Shown: positions 38,629 through 49,017, counted from the stretch's first letter. The stretch is DNA of 64,000 bases from Candidatus Sulfotelmatobacter sp. (GCA_025462865.1 JAOAPI010000056.1:1-64000); one strand, 5' to 3'. The notes: generated by a model from the sequence alone, not told the origin. Numbers and translations: made by a program.

Positions 38629-41322
38629 ATGCCTGACGATCAAAATCCCGAACTTCCCCTGACTCCGCCGCCTCCCGGCGACGGCAGTCCCGGCGCCCTG
38701 CACATTCAGCCCGTCAACATTGAAGACGAGATGAAGAAGTCGTATCTCGACTACTCCATGTCGGTCATCATCGGCCGCGCTCTGCCCGACGTCCGCGACG
38801 GACTCAAGCCCGTGCATCGCCGCATTCTCTACACCATGCAACAGATGGGCCTGCAGCCGAATCGCGCCACGCGTAAGTGCGCCAGAATCGTCGGCGACGT
38901 CATGGGCAAGTACCATCCTCATGGCAATCTTGCTGTGTACGATGCCCTCGTCCGCCTCGCGCAAACCTGGAGTCTGCGCTATCCGCTAATTTTTGGTCAG
39001 GGAAATTTCGGCTCGGTTGACGGCGACCCTCCCGCGGCCGATCGCTATACCGAAGCCAAGCTCGCGCAAGTCGCAACCGCACTGCTGGAAGACCTCGACA
39101 AAGAGACTGTCGACTTCCGCCCGAACTACGATGGCAGCGAAGTCGAGCCCGACGTTCTTCCCGCGCGCATTCCTAATCTTCTTATTAACGGTTCCGACGG
39201 CATCGCCGTTGGGATGGCGACAAAAATTCCGCCGCACAACTTAACCGAAATCGTTGACGCCACCATTACCTTGGTCAACAATCCCAACGCTCAGCTTGCG
39301 GAGATTTTGAAATTCGTTCAAGGCCCGGACTTTCCCACCGCCGGCATTATCCACGGGCGTGCCGGAGTTTTCGAGGCGTATCGTACGGGCCGTGGCCGCT
39401 TCATGATGCGCGCCAAAGCCGCCATCGAGAACGCGACCAAAGATCGCCAGGCCATCATCGTCACCGAAATTCCGTATCAGGTGAATAAATCCGTCCTCAT
39501 CAAGCGCATTGCCCAGCTCGTCAACGACAAGGACATTGAAGATATTTCTGACGTTCGCGACGAAAGTGATCGCGACGGCATGCGCATCGTGATCGAACTC
39601 AAACGGGGCGCCGAGCCCCAGATCGTTCTGAACCAGCTCTACAAACACACCTCGATGCAGGAAGGTTTTTCGATGATCCTGCTGGCGGTGGTCAATGGAC
39701 AGCCCCGCGAAATGGGACTGATTCCGGCCATCAAGCACTTCATCAACCATCGTGTCGAAGTCGTGCGCCGCCGCACCGCGTTTCTTTTACAGAAAGCAAA
39801 AGACCGCGAGCATATTCTCGAGGGATACCTCACAGCGCTGGATCATCTCGACAACGTAATTACCATCATCCGCGCCAGCTCGAACCGCGCCGACGCCCAC
39901 GAAAATTTGGTTGCGTATTTCGGCGGCAAAAAAATCGATATCAACACAACCGGCCGCGCTCCCAAGGTAAATGCTGAAAAGCCGTTCACCATTCGTCAGG
40001 CCGAAGCCATTCTCGAACTGCAACTGCACCGCCTCACTAAGCTTTCAATCGACGAAATTTCGAACGAGTTGAAAGAAGTCCGCGAGAGAATCGAGGACTA
40101 CGAATCGATCCTCGCCTCGGAGAAAAAACTTCGCGCCGTCATCATCAAGGAACTCGAAGAAGTCAAAGAACTCTACGGGGACGAACGCCGCACGCGGATC
40201 GAAGACGAAGCCGCCGAAATCGTTCTCGAAGATCTCATCGCCGACGAGCAGGTCGCCGTCACCTTCAGCCACTCGGGTTACATGAAGCGCACGCCGATTT
40301 CCACCTACCGCATGCAGCGCCGCGGTGGGACGGGCCGCACCGGCATGAAGACTCGCGATGAGGATTTCGTGGAGCATCTCTTCATCGCTTCCACTCACGC
40401 TTACATCCTGATCTTCACCAACAAAGGCCGCGTCTATTGGCTGAAGGTGTACGAGATTCCCGACGTGAGCGCCGCCGGCAGAGGCAAGCACATCGGCAAC
40501 CTGATCGGCCTGCAACCCGGCGAAACCGTCCGCACCATGCTCGCGGTGCGCAATCTCGAAGAAGAAAGCAAATACATTTTCTTCGCCACGCGCAACGGCC
40601 TGGTAAAGAAGTCTGAGCTGCGTGAGTTCATGCACGTACGCTCCAACGGCATCAACGCCATCAGCATTGAAGAAGGAGACGAACTGGTCGCCGCCCGCAT
40701 CACTAACGGCAATCAGATCGTTTTCATTGCTTCGCACGAAGGCATGGCCGTGCGCTTTGACGAAAATCACGTTCGTCCCATGGGCCGCGCCGCTTACGGC
40801 GTCAACGGCATTAACCTTGAAGAAGGCGATCACGTCGTCGGCATGACGGTAACTCCCAAGCCCGGCGCAGCTCCCGTGGGCGTGCCTGTCCCCGGTGAAG
40901 ATCCGGTGGATAAAGCCGTTGCGGTCGCCACAGCTCCCGGCACATCCGCAACTCCCGAAGCGGTGGATCTAACGCAGAAGGGCAACCTGATTCTTTCCGT
41001 AACCGAAAATGGATACGGCAAGCGCACTCCCGCCGACGAATACCGCCTCACAAATCGCGCCGGCAAGGGCGTCATCAACGTCAAGACAACGGAGCGCGTA
41101 GGCAAAGTTGTCGCCATCGCCCTTGTCGACGAAAACTCTCAAGTCATGCTGATCAGCCAGTACGGCAAAATCATTCGCATGGATTCGAAAACCATTCGAG
41201 AGTCCGGCCGCAACGCGCAAGGAGTGCGCCTGCTACACATGGAGCCCGGCGACCGCGTGGCCGCAGCTGTTGTGCTGGCGCCAGAAGAAGAGCCGCCCAC
41301 CAACGGCGGTCTGCTGCAGTAG
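38629..41322 (+). CDS. gyrA: DNA gyrase subunit A
   Basis: [42 protein letters not shown]-terminal beta-pinwheel repeats. Confidence 0.97.
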   Translation: MPDDQNPELPLTPPPPGDGSPGALHIQPVNIEDEMKKSYLDYSMSVIIGRALPDVRDGLKPVHRRILYTMQQMGLQPNRATRKCARIVGDVMGKYHPHGNLAVYDALVRLAQTWSLRYPLIFGQGNFGSVDGDPPAADRYTEAKLAQVATALLEDLDKETVDFRPNYDGSEVEPDVLPARIPNLLINGSDGIAVGMATKIPPHNLTEIVDATITLVNNPNAQLAEILKFVQGPDFPTAGIIHGRAGVFEAYRTGRGRFMMRAKAAIENATKDRQAIIVTEIPYQVNKSVLIKRIAQLVNDKDIEDISDVRDESDRDGMRIVIELKRGAEPQIVLNQLYKHTSMQEGFSMILLAVVNGQPREMGLIPAIKHFINHRVEVVRRRTAFLLQKAKDREHILEGYLTALDHLDNVITIIRASSNRADAHENLVAYFGGKKIDINTTGRAPKVNAEKPFTIRQAEAILELQLHRLTKLSIDEISNELKEVRERIEDYESILASEKKLRAVIIKELEEVKELYGDERRTRIEDEAAEIVLEDLIADEQVAVTFSHSGYMKRTPISTYRMQRRGGTGRTGMKTRDEDFVEHLFIASTHAYILIFTNKGRVYWLKVYEIPDVSAAGRGKHIGNLIGLQPGETVRTMLAVRNLEEESKYIFFATRNGLVKKSELREFMHVRSNGINAISIEEGDELVAARITNGNQIVFIASHEGMAVRFDENHVRPMGRAAYGVNGINLEEGDHVVGMTVTPKPGAAPVGVPVPGEDPVDKAVAVATAPGTSATPEAVDLTQKGNLILSVTENGYGKRTPADEYRLTNRAGKGVINVKTTERVGKVVAIALVDENSQVMLISQYGKIIRMDSKTIRESGRNAQGVRLLHMEPGDRVAAAVVLAPEEEPPTNGGLLQ

Positions 41323-41339
41323 ATTTCGGTTTGAGTAGA

Positions 41340-41362
41340 GCGGGCGCCCTCGCCCGCTTCTT
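41340..41362 (+). terminator. Hairpin after gyrA (GCGGGC-GCCCTC-GCCCGC)
   Basis: agcgggcgccctcgcccgcttc, 18 bp past the stop codon. Confidence 0.5.
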
Positions 41363-41525
41363 GGCAGCATGTCTTGGTACGGGATCGGGCTTCAGCCCCT
41401 GAGGGACGTTTCTATCGATGAAGCCCAGGGAGTGCTAGTCGATTCAGAATCCAATACCACTGGAAGCTTGCGACCTCGGAGTTTACCCAAGACATTTCTG
41501 GTTAACTATCCTCTCTAGCGCAAGC

Positions 41526-42392
41526 CTACCTCACTCCCTGCTTCCTATTAATTTCCTTGGAAAATTCCGTAACGAAATTCAGCAGCGTTCCCCAACCCAA
41601 CTGTCCCAACATCGCTCTTCCGCCCTCAGCAGCCGCATTGGGGGAACCCGCCTTCCAGGTCGCCAAGATGACTCCTCCGCCAAATGCTCCTCCATACAGC
41701 GCCCACTGCGGACGCAAACGCTCCTCACTGCGATCGTATGTCATCAGATTCCGGATGACCGCATGCCTTGTTCGCGGCCACAGCCCATCGCATTTGCATT
41801 TGTCGTATCGAACTTCGTATCCCAGTTTCGCGTTCCCCAGCGCCGCTAGAGTGTTCGTCGCAATAAACTGCCCTTCCCGCGATGCAAACCGCTCCGCATA
41901 GCCTCCCCAGCCATCGTCCCATTGCCGTGGCGTCCCCGACGCCTGATCGATCCCCGCGCCAAACATTCGCTTCAAATATGCGCCCGGGGTCGTCAGCGTC
42001 TGTCGCAGATAAATCACTTCCCGCTGTTTTCTCGTCAACGTAATCAGCGGCTGATCCTTGCGGACATAAACTCCCTCAATCCACGTCGATTCCCAATTCC
42101 TCGCTCTGATCAATCCAGCCGCCGCAGCGCGCTCCGTCAGCTCAGCTGCTTGTATCGATCGTCCTTCGATCTGCTGCACCGGACCCGAACTTTCTTTCTT
42201 AGTTTCTCCCGGCGCATCCGGAAGCTCTTTCCCCTGTGTTTGCCCCTGAGCTTGGCCGGAAGTCGAGGCCGGATTCTGTTGCCCTTGACTCCCCTGCGCC
42301 CAGCCCAGTCCGTGTGCCATCGCTACTAGCAAACACGTCGTCGCAGCAACTCTACCTGGCAGTTTAAACATGTATGAACTTTCCCCTCGCAT
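41526..42392 (-). CDS. Secreted hypothetical protein with LPDAP motif
   Basis: Signal peptide, GKELPDAPGE, WGGYAERFASREGQF...; resembles the C-terminal half of the 5859-6884 product. Confidence 0.7.
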   Translation of the reverse strand: MRGESSYMFKLPGRVAATTCLLVAMAHGLGWAQGSQGQQNPASTSGQAQGQTQGKELPDAPGETKKESSGPVQQIEGRSIQAAELTERAAAAGLIRARNWESTWIEGVYVRKDQPLITLTRKQREVIYLRQTLTTPGAYLKRMFGAGIDQASGTPRQWDDGWGGYAERFASREGQFIATNTLAALGNAKLGYEVRYDKCKCDGLWPRTRHAVIRNLMTYDRSEERLRPQWALYGGAFGGGVILATWKAGSPNAAAEGGRAMLGQLGWGTLLNFVTEFSKEINRKQGVR

Positions 42393-42563
42393 CGTCCAAG
42401 AATACTCCGATCAAACCTCACAGCTTTTTTCCATCGTTTATGTTCTGGTGAAGCCTTGGCCATCTTACCGTCACAAGTGTCCGATAGTACGCTTCCTGTG
42501 CATGCACTTCCCCTGGAACCACTCTTGAATCGGGCGGAGTAATATATCCCCATCACGAATCAG

Positions 42564-43592
42564 ATGAATCGTCGTATCCTGCTCATCGCGGCATGCTTTG
42601 CACTGGTTTCCAAATCCTTCGCACAAGATCTTCACAAACAAGAGACACACGCGCAGATTCAAGAACGTGCCGACGCACTGATGGAGCACGCGCGCCAGCT
42701 CTCCGACATCCGCTCTCCGAATGCCCCCGCATTTCGTCTGAAGGCAACTTTTTCATTTGTTGGAAACGACCTCGAAACTGTCCAGGGAACCTTCACAGAA
42801 ATATGGCTTTCGAAGGGGCAATGGCGTCGCGAGATTGCGGTCGGCGCCCTATTGCACGTTGAAGTAGGTAGTCCAAACAGGATTTGGACCCTTGAGAAGA
42901 CTGAGAGCTTCCCCGAGAAGGCGAAGCAAATCGTCCGCTTGATGCAAATCTTTCCTGGCAACTCCAAGAAACTCGACTTCGAATCTATCGCTGACCGCGG
43001 CGAGTTGAGTCCCCCCATGGCCTGTGCCATCTCAAAGCCCGGAGCGCAGCACGAAAGATCTGCATTCTGTTTCGAAAAGAAGAGCGGCGCTCTGCTTGAA
43101 AGGGTCTTACCCGAATTGCGGGGCGGTAGTGTATTCGACTATTCCTGCGACTATGGCAAATTTAACAAGTTCGGCGATTTCTGGTTTCCCCGCGAGATGG
43201 CATGCTTCGAGGATAGACACAAGAAGATGGAAGCCAAAGTGGAGGATCTTTCCGTCGAGTCCACGCCCGATCCCGCGCTGTTCGCTCCACCCCCTGGGGC
43301 CGTCGAATTGGGCGCGTGTACAGAAGTTATGCGTCCCCCGGTGGCTGAACTTACTCGTATTCCCAACCCCCCGTTTGGATCCCGTGATAACGCGGCGAAG
43401 GTCACATTGTCGCTGGTCGTTGACACAAAAGGAAAACCGCAAGATGTCAGAGTGGTGGGACCAAGACGGAAAAATTACGACGAGTCAGCTCTCAGTGCCG
43501 TCCGCGGATGGCGCTTCAAGCCTGGTACGTGCAATGGAGACCCTATGCCGTTTCAAATGTATGTGGAAGTTGACTTCCGTCTCTACCGCTAA
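42564..43592 (+). CDS. Secreted protein with TonB-like C-terminal domain
   Basis: AAKVTLSLVVDTKGKPQDVRVVGPRRKNYDESALSAVRGWRFKPGTCNGDPMPFQMYVEVDFR. Confidence 0.8.
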   Translation: MNRRILLIAACFALVSKSFAQDLHKQETHAQIQERADALMEHARQLSDIRSPNAPAFRLKATFSFVGNDLETVQGTFTEIWLSKGQWRREIAVGALLHVEVGSPNRIWTLEKTESFPEKAKQIVRLMQIFPGNSKKLDFESIADRGELSPPMACAISKPGAQHERSAFCFEKKSGALLERVLPELRGGSVFDYSCDYGKFNKFGDFWFPREMACFEDRHKKMEAKVEDLSVESTPDPALFAPPPGAVELGACTEVMRPPVAELTRIPNPPFGSRDNAAKVTLSLVVDTKGKPQDVRVVGPRRKNYDESALSAVRGWRFKPGTCNGDPMPFQMYVEVDFRLYR

Positions 43593-43621
43593 TGCTCACT
43601 GCTCAGCACTTGATACCGGCA

Positions 43622-44293
43622 CTACCCTCTCTCGAACGCGTGCTTCTTCTCTACCTCATCCACCGCACTCCGCATCGAGTTCTCAAACGTTTCCGCCTGC
43701 CCCATCAACCCTGCAGTTGCTTCAGCCCAATCGCCTTCCATCCGCACCCATCCGTCTCCCGCGACCAGCCGGCCCGCAATTTCCACCAGATGCCCAGGAG
43801 TTGTTTCTAAATATTGCGCGTCCGTTGGATCGCCAACCCAGACTCGCTTCTCTCCGCCCAATTTCGTCGACCAATAAACCTTCCGCTCCAGAAACGTGGC
43901 AATCACCTCGTCGGTCGCTTTCCCAAATACCCACTTCTGCCGCTTGAAATCATAATGCCGGCTGGAAAAAGCCACTGGCTTTAGCTTCCCTGACTTCACA
44001 AATTCAATCTGCGTTCGGTCTACTTCTTTGCGCAGAGCATTGATTACCGGCGCCTCTGCATCCTTCGGTTCCAAAGAAGCCAACACCTCTTTGACCGTCG
44101 CCGACAAATTTACCGCCACGGGTGCGTGCAGCCCATCCGAATTTTCCAGCCGGATCTCTCCATGCAACACCCAAAAGTCCGCTCCCGACGTCGACCGGTG
44201 AAACGGCCACTCCAGTTCAATCGTCAACGGCAACCCCGTCGTCGTAACCCAAATCTTTTTCTGTTCCCCCGCCTGCGTCATCGCGTAACCCAC
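43622..44293 (-). CDS. Hypothetical protein
   Basis: Long coherent ORF with good amino-acid composition. Confidence 0.6.
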   Translation of the reverse strand: MGYAMTQAGEQKKIWVTTTGLPLTIELEWPFHRSTSGADFWVLHGEIRLENSDGLHAPVAVNLSATVKEVLASLEPKDAEAPVINALRKEVDRTQIEFVKSGKLKPVAFSSRHYDFKRQKWVFGKATDEVIATFLERKVYWSTKLGGEKRVWVGDPTDAQYLETTPGHLVEIAGRLVAGDGWVRMEGDWAEATAGLMGQAETFENSMRSAVDEVEKKHAFERG

Positions 44294-44436
44294 CCTTTGA
44301 TAAGACTGAAACTCATTTTGTCACACTGAGCGAAGTGAGATGGAGTCTCCACGCCCGAAGCCATAGTTCGCACGTATTACCCTGTGTTCCTCTGTGTCCC
44401 CTGTAGTAAAGACTTTGATCTGCCTCGCCAGCTCAA

Positions 44437-44958
44437 CTACTTCTTCCTCCTCACCTTAGCCCCCATCCGCAACAATTTCCTTACCGTGCCTGTCGGCAGC
44501 CGCTTCATTTGATCATGCAACTCCGTCACCGCCTCAAAAAATCCCGCCATCGCCGCCAGACGCTCCCGCGTAAACTCCGCACCTGTTTCTTGCGGATCCA
44601 ACTCCTCCAAACTCCGTCGCAGCATTTCGCGCGTCGGATCAATCTCCCTCCGCTTCCTCTGCTCAATCACCAGTCGGAACATCTCCCACACATCTTTCAT
44701 CGACTCGTAATGTTCCCGCCGATCCCCCAGTACATGCACTGCGCGCACAATGCCCCAGCCCTCGAGCTCCCGGATCGATGTGCTGACATTCGAGCGGGCG
44801 ACGCTCAATGTCTCTGCGATCTGCTCCGCTGGCAGCGCCCGCGGCGACAAATACAGCAGCGCATGGATTTGCGCGACTGTGCGGTTGATGCCCCATCGCG
44901 TGCCCATTTCGCCCCAGTGCAGGATGTATTGTTTCTGCACCACCGTGAGATTCGCCAT
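44437..44958 (-). CDS. GbsR/MarR-family transcriptional regulator
   Basis: MGTRWGINRTVAQIHALLYLSPRALPAEQIAETLSVARSNVSTSIRELEGWGIVRAVHVLGDRREHYES. Confidence 0.9.
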   Translation of the reverse strand: MANLTVVQKQYILHWGEMGTRWGINRTVAQIHALLYLSPRALPAEQIAETLSVARSNVSTSIRELEGWGIVRAVHVLGDRREHYESMKDVWEMFRLVIEQRKRREIDPTREMLRRSLEELDPQETGAEFTRERLAAMAGFFEAVTELHDQMKRLPTGTVRKLLRMGAKVRRKK

Positions 44959-45237
44959 ATCAGTACTTTCAGTTCAAACAGAATCTACAGAATGCCCAGC
45001 TCTCCCGTCAACCGCCTACGCGTCTTCCTGCTCATCCATTGCAGAAAAGTGATAACTTTTTGCGCGCGCACTTTACAAAACAATACAGAAATACTCCGCC
45101 CGTAATTCTTGAAATATTGATAGGATTGGACGCACAGAATTTGACCCGTTCCCTCCGGACTGGCTTCCCGCCCTGCTTTCAGCCCGTTTGAGCGGTTCCC
45201 CCCAGATAACCAAAAATACTCAGGAGAATCAATTCGT

Positions 45238-46515
45238 ATGAAGAAGTTCGCAGTCTGCATCCTATCCCTGGCGATTTTCACCCTCACAGCTTTTGCGGCA
45301 CAAAACAAAAATGAACTTCCCAAAAATTTCCTAACGAGCAAACACTCGATTCATGCTAACAAGGCTGGAGGAGTTCACGGCAAAGGCAACATCCCTACAC
45401 CTCACGGATTTCCCGTCGGCGTGGATACTCTGGTCAATTTTACTGATCACTTCGAATCCCAGGGAGTTTACTTTGACGGCAGCGCTCACCATACCTGGGA
45501 ATACAGCATGGTCGGCAACAAGCCAGCCCAAGGGGGAACCACCACCGTCAACGCGCCTGTAGTCCCCGTGATTATCGACATGCACAATAACGACGGATCT
45601 CCAGCTTTCGCGGTCAACCAGTTCGGCCAAACGATCCGGCTCATCTCGCTTCCCGACCCTTTCATTCAATCTTTCATGAACGGCCCGGTGTTCGGCGTAT
45701 CCAGTTACACCAGCAGCCCCGTTCCAACCCAGTTCACTGACGCGGTCCAGCGCGCAGAGTTCGGCAAGAAAGCTCGTTCTGACTGGCACACGATGCTCGC
45801 TCCCACCATAAAGACCACGCGAACCATGGTCCTGACCGCGGACAATTTCTTTTTTGCGTTCAACGACGATGGCGGCTGCTGTCTTTTCGTGTTGGCCAGC
45901 GATCCGGCATTCAGCGCTCAATTGTTCCCTTCCTCCACGCCGGATAACTCCACAGTCATCGGCGCCGCGGAAGTGGCCGGCGACATCACCACCAAAGATA
46001 TCTCCACCTTCATGTTCCCCAACACCTATCTCTACGAGAACAACGATCCCAACCAGTGCTGCGTTCTGGGTTTTCACTCTTTCGACTTCGAGGCTGGAGA
46101 CTCCTCTAACGGGAACCAACTAAGATTCTATGTCATGAACTACTCCAGTTGGATCAGCCCCGGCCTGTTCGGCGGCGGATTCCAGGACGTTACCGCTCAC
46201 AGCCACGAGATCGCCGAGACCTTTAACGATCCCTTTGTCGGTTTCGACGGAATCCACAACGTCGTTCCCTTCTGGCAGAACCCGGCTGGTCAGTGCCAGG
46301 ATCTACTCGAAGACGGCGACGTGATTGAGGATCTCAACAATCCCACGTATCCCGTCACCATTGGAGGTTTCACTTATCACCCGCAAAACGAGGCTCTGTT
46401 GCCGTGGTTCGAGTTTCAGAAAAACTCCACCGCCATCGACAATGCTTACAGCTATCCGGATGAGACTCTTCTCACTTCGCTCTCAGCTGTTCAGCCGCTA
46501 AACTGCGGTCAGTAG
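45238..46515 (+). CDS. Secreted hypothetical protein with HSHEIAETFNDP motif
   Basis: Signal peptide MKKFAVCILSLAIFTLTAFAA; DVTAHSHEIAETFNDPFVGFDG; downstream terminator. Confidence 0.8.
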   Translation: MKKFAVCILSLAIFTLTAFAAQNKNELPKNFLTSKHSIHANKAGGVHGKGNIPTPHGFPVGVDTLVNFTDHFESQGVYFDGSAHHTWEYSMVGNKPAQGGTTTVNAPVVPVIIDMHNNDGSPAFAVNQFGQTIRLISLPDPFIQSFMNGPVFGVSSYTSSPVPTQFTDAVQRAEFGKKARSDWHTMLAPTIKTTRTMVLTADNFFFAFNDDGGCCLFVLASDPAFSAQLFPSSTPDNSTVIGAAEVAGDITTKDISTFMFPNTYLYENNDPNQCCVLGFHSFDFEAGDSSNGNQLRFYVMNYSSWISPGLFGGGFQDVTAHSHEIAETFNDPFVGFDGIHNVVPFWQNPAGQCQDLLEDGDVIEDLNNPTYPVTIGGFTYHPQNEALLPWFEFQKNSTAIDNAYSYPDETLLTSLSAVQPLNCGQ

Positions 46516-46540
46516 CTAAAACCCTAAGACGGGAAACACA

Positions 46541-46571
46541 AAGGGCACCGCATGCGGTGCCCTTTTTCTTT
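46541..46571 (+). terminator. Rho-independent terminator (24-bp perfect palindrome plus T-rich tail)
   Basis: AAGGGCACCGCATGCGGTGCCCTTTTTCTTTC. Confidence 0.85.
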
Positions 46572-46686
46572 CTGCGTGGCGCGGACGCCTCACTTAGGAA
46601 TTGCCGAAACCAGTATTCACTTCACTGTTGCTGTCGCGCCGAGGTTATATCTCCGTAACCTTTCCTTGCAAGCTAGAGTCGACGGG

Positions 46687-46848
46687 TTACTTCGGCGAAG
46701 CTACGCCCTCGCCACTCTGCTTCTCACCGCTAATCTCTGACTTCTCGGAGTCCACCTTTTTCTTAGCAGGCCTCCGCGCCGCCTCAGCCCGCTTCCGCTC
46801 CTGATGCCGTCGATCGTGAAACGCCTGGTCCGACCCTTGTTTCTTCAT
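46687..46848 (-). CDS. Small basic hypothetical protein (53 aa)
   Basis: rc ATG...TAA: MKKQGSDQAFHDRRHQERKRAEAARRPAKKKVDSEKSEISGEKQSGEGVASPK; not in the ORF track (size). Confidence 0.45.
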   Translation of the reverse strand: MKKQGSDQAFHDRRHQERKRAEAARRPAKKKVDSEKSEISGEKQSGEGVASPK

Positions 46849-46975
46849 GCTCTCAGCTTGCCACATCGCCGCAAAGTTAGCCAGCAGGCGATAAATAACT
46901 CGACTTGGCTAACTCGGCCCCAAACTCGAGCAGCCCAGTTGAGCCAGATGTCCCATCATCTACAATCGAGGGTCC

Positions 46976-47755
46976 ATGGAACCCGCACTCATAGCCAAAC
47001 TGCTCCAGCCATTTCTGCGGGACGCCGGGGAACAACAACCTTTTGCGCACGACGCCCTTTACCATCATATATCGACGTACATCGATATACTCCTTCATTG
47101 GAACGCCCGCATCAACCTCACCGCCGTACGCGATCCGGAAGAAATAGTCACCCGACACTTCGGCGAATCCCTTTTTGCCGCCCGCCATCTATTTCCCGGC
47201 GCGGCCTCTGCGGAGAAGACCAGTCCCGCAGGCTCAAAGTGTCAACCGTTGATGTCCAATGCCCGCGTAGCTGACCTGGGTTCTGGCGCTGGATTCCCCG
47301 GGATTCCGATTAAACTCTGGGCTCCTCACATAGCCCTTACGCTGGTCGAATCCAACCACAAGAAGGCCACCTTCCTTCGCGAGGTCACCCGCACCCTTAC
47401 ATTGACGGACGTCGATATAACACACGCCCGTGCTGAAACTCTTCCACTCTCCAGTTTCGACGTGGTAACCCTGCGCGCTGTGGAACGTCTTGTCGACGTC
47501 CTGGCCACAGCCGTCGCGGTTCTAGTTCCCGCTGGCCGCTTGGCGCTACTGATCTCTTCTTCTCAACTCAACGCGGTACACCGGACGATTCCTTCCTTCG
47601 AGTTTGATGACCCGATTCCGGTTCCCGCGTCCGAATCACGTGTTTTACTGATCGGCAGGAAGCCCTTCAGGAACTCGGGACTAACGGATGTTCCCATGGG
47701 AACATCCGAGCAGTCGGCAGCGAAGCGTTTGCCGTCTGGACCATATGAAACCTAG
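46976..47755 (+). CDS. rsmG: 16S rRNA (guanine(527)-N7)-methyltransferase
   Basis: ILLHWNARINLTAVRDPEEIVTRHFGESL; VADLGSGAGFPGIPIKLWAPHIALTLVESNHKKATFLREV. Confidence 0.95.
   Translation: MEPALIAKLLQPFLRDAGEQQPFAHDALYHHISTYIDILLHWNARINLTAVRDPEEIVTRHFGESLFAARHLFPGAASAEKTSPAGSKCQPLMSNARVADLGSGAGFPGIPIKLWAPHIALTLVESNHKKATFLREVTRTLTLTDVDITHARAETLPLSSFDVVTLRAVERLVDVLATAVAVLVPAGRLALLISSSQLNAVHRTIPSFEFDDPIPVPASESRVLLIGRKPFRNSGLTDVPMGTSEQSAAKRLPSGPYET
47068..47089. repeat. 22-bp palindromic site, copy 1: TATATCGACGTACATCGATATA (inside rsmG)
   Basis: 8-bp perfect arms; only one mismatched pair across all 22 bp. Confidence 0.8.
47398..47419. repeat. 22-bp site, copy 2: TACATTGACGGACGTCGATATA (inside rsmG)
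   Basis: Aligned by eye to copies 1, 3, 4 and 5. Confidence 0.7.
47685..47708. promoter_or_regulatory. parS-like palindrome 1: CGGATGTTCCCATGGGAACATCCG
   Basis: Perfect 24-bp palindrome at the 3' end of the rsmG ORF. Confidence 0.75.
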
Positions 47756-47922
47756 GAACCAAGTCAGTAAGAGTGGTAAAACAATCATGTTCCACTGGTT
47801 TTATGCCAAGTTCCCGTACATAAATACTACACTTGTGGGACATTTATTCACTCCAAGCTTAACTCTTGCCTTGCCGAGTTTAGCGGCCAGGTTTCAGTTT
47901 AGCGCCGCAAGTCCGATCCCTC

Positions 47923-47938
47923 TGTTCCCGCCGGAACA
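47923..47938. promoter_or_regulatory. Imperfect parS-like site: TGTTCCCGCCGGAACA
   Basis: Near-palindrome sharing TGTTCC...GGAACA. Confidence 0.4.
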
Positions 47939-48018
47939 TTAAGCCTCCGCTATTTGCCTCCGTTCTCGGCGAGGCCCCTCCAGCGGCCGCGCGGATACGT
48001 AGCGTGCTGGCTTCTGAG

Positions 48019-48034
48019 TGTTCCCATGGGAACA
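48019..48034. promoter_or_regulatory. parS-like palindrome 2: TGTTCCCATGGGAACA
   Basis: Perfect 16-bp palindrome identical to the core of palindrome 1. Confidence 0.75.
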
Positions 48035-48091
48035 TCGTCGGCCACCTCGGCATGTCCTCTTCTCCTTGGCCGTCCAGTAATCATGGTTAAC

Positions 48092-48107
48092 TGTTCCCGT
48101 GGGAACA
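48092..48107. promoter_or_regulatory. parS-like palindrome 3: TGTTCCCGTGGGAACA
   Basis: Same arms, central dinucleotide GT instead of AT. Confidence 0.7.
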
Positions 48108-48213
48108 GCGGAACCTGTTTTGCACACAAATTCGACTTGTGCACAGCATTCGACGTTGCAATCGAAATACGAGTCGCATTATGCTGCGAACAGCTCTGGC
48201 TCCTGGACAATCT

Positions 48214-49017
48214 ATGGGACGCGTCATCGCTGTTGCCAATCAGAAGGGCGGCGTGGGCAAGACTACGACCGCCATTAACCTGGCCGCGTCCTTCGCGGCG
48301 GCCGAAGTGAACACCCTCCTCATTGACTGCGATCCGCAGTCGAATGCCTCGAGCGGGCTCGGACTCGTTAAAGATCCGGAGCGTGTTTCGACCTATCATC
48401 TGTTGCTCAGCGAGGCTTCGAGTGAACAAGCGCTTGCGACCACCGAACTTGAGCAACTCTGGATCATTCCTGCCCATAAGAATCTGATCGGGGCGAACAT
48501 AGAACTTGTCGAGGCAGAGCGGCGCGAATATCGCCTGCGGGACGCCATCGCGTCTCTGCGTGATCGCTTCACCTACATCGTTCTCGATTGCCCCCCCGCG
48601 CTCGATCTGCTCACCCTGAATGCGCTGGTGGCGGCTGATTCGGTTTTGATTCCCATGCAGGCGGAATACTTTGCGCTGGAAGGCATCAGCGAGCTGCTGG
48701 ATACCGTCGAGCGCATCCGGGTGGCGCTGAATCCAGGCTTGGAAATTGAGGGCGTGGTCCTGACCATGTTGGACGAACGCACCAATCTGGCGCAACAAGT
48801 GATGGCCGAACTCAAGAAATATTTCGGCGAAAAGCTGTGCGCCGCAAGCATCCCCCGGAACATACGGTTGGCGGAAGCGCCCAGCCACGGGAAGGCAGCA
48901 TTGGTGTACGACCCGAGGTCGAAGGGGGCGGAGAGTTATATACGCCTGGCCAAGGAATTGATGGGCAGGCATCTGGCTGCGGCGGCGAGTACTCCCGAAT
49001 CCGCGATCAGCGCCTGA
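48214..49017 (+). CDS. parA: ParA-family chromosome-partitioning ATPase
   Basis: MGRVIAVANQKGGVGKTTTAINLAASFAAAEVNTLLIDCDPQSNASSGLG. Confidence 0.96.
   Translation: MGRVIAVANQKGGVGKTTTAINLAASFAAAEVNTLLIDCDPQSNASSGLGLVKDPERVSTYHLLLSEASSEQALATTELEQLWIIPAHKNLIGANIELVEAERREYRLRDAIASLRDRFTYIVLDCPPALDLLTLNALVAADSVLIPMQAEYFALEGISELLDTVERIRVALNPGLEIEGVVLTMLDERTNLAQQVMAELKKYFGEKLCAASIPRNIRLAEAPSHGKAALVYDPRSKGAESYIRLAKELMGRHLAAAASTPESAISA

Noticed and set aside
40045-40833. 262-aa minus ORF (and 39241-39750) inside gyrA
   Set aside because: Antisense shadows of a clearly conserved gyrA frame.
45331-46119. 262-aa minus ORF opposite the 45238-46515 secreted protein
   Set aside because: The plus-strand frame has a signal peptide and a terminator; the minus frame looks like a complementary shadow.
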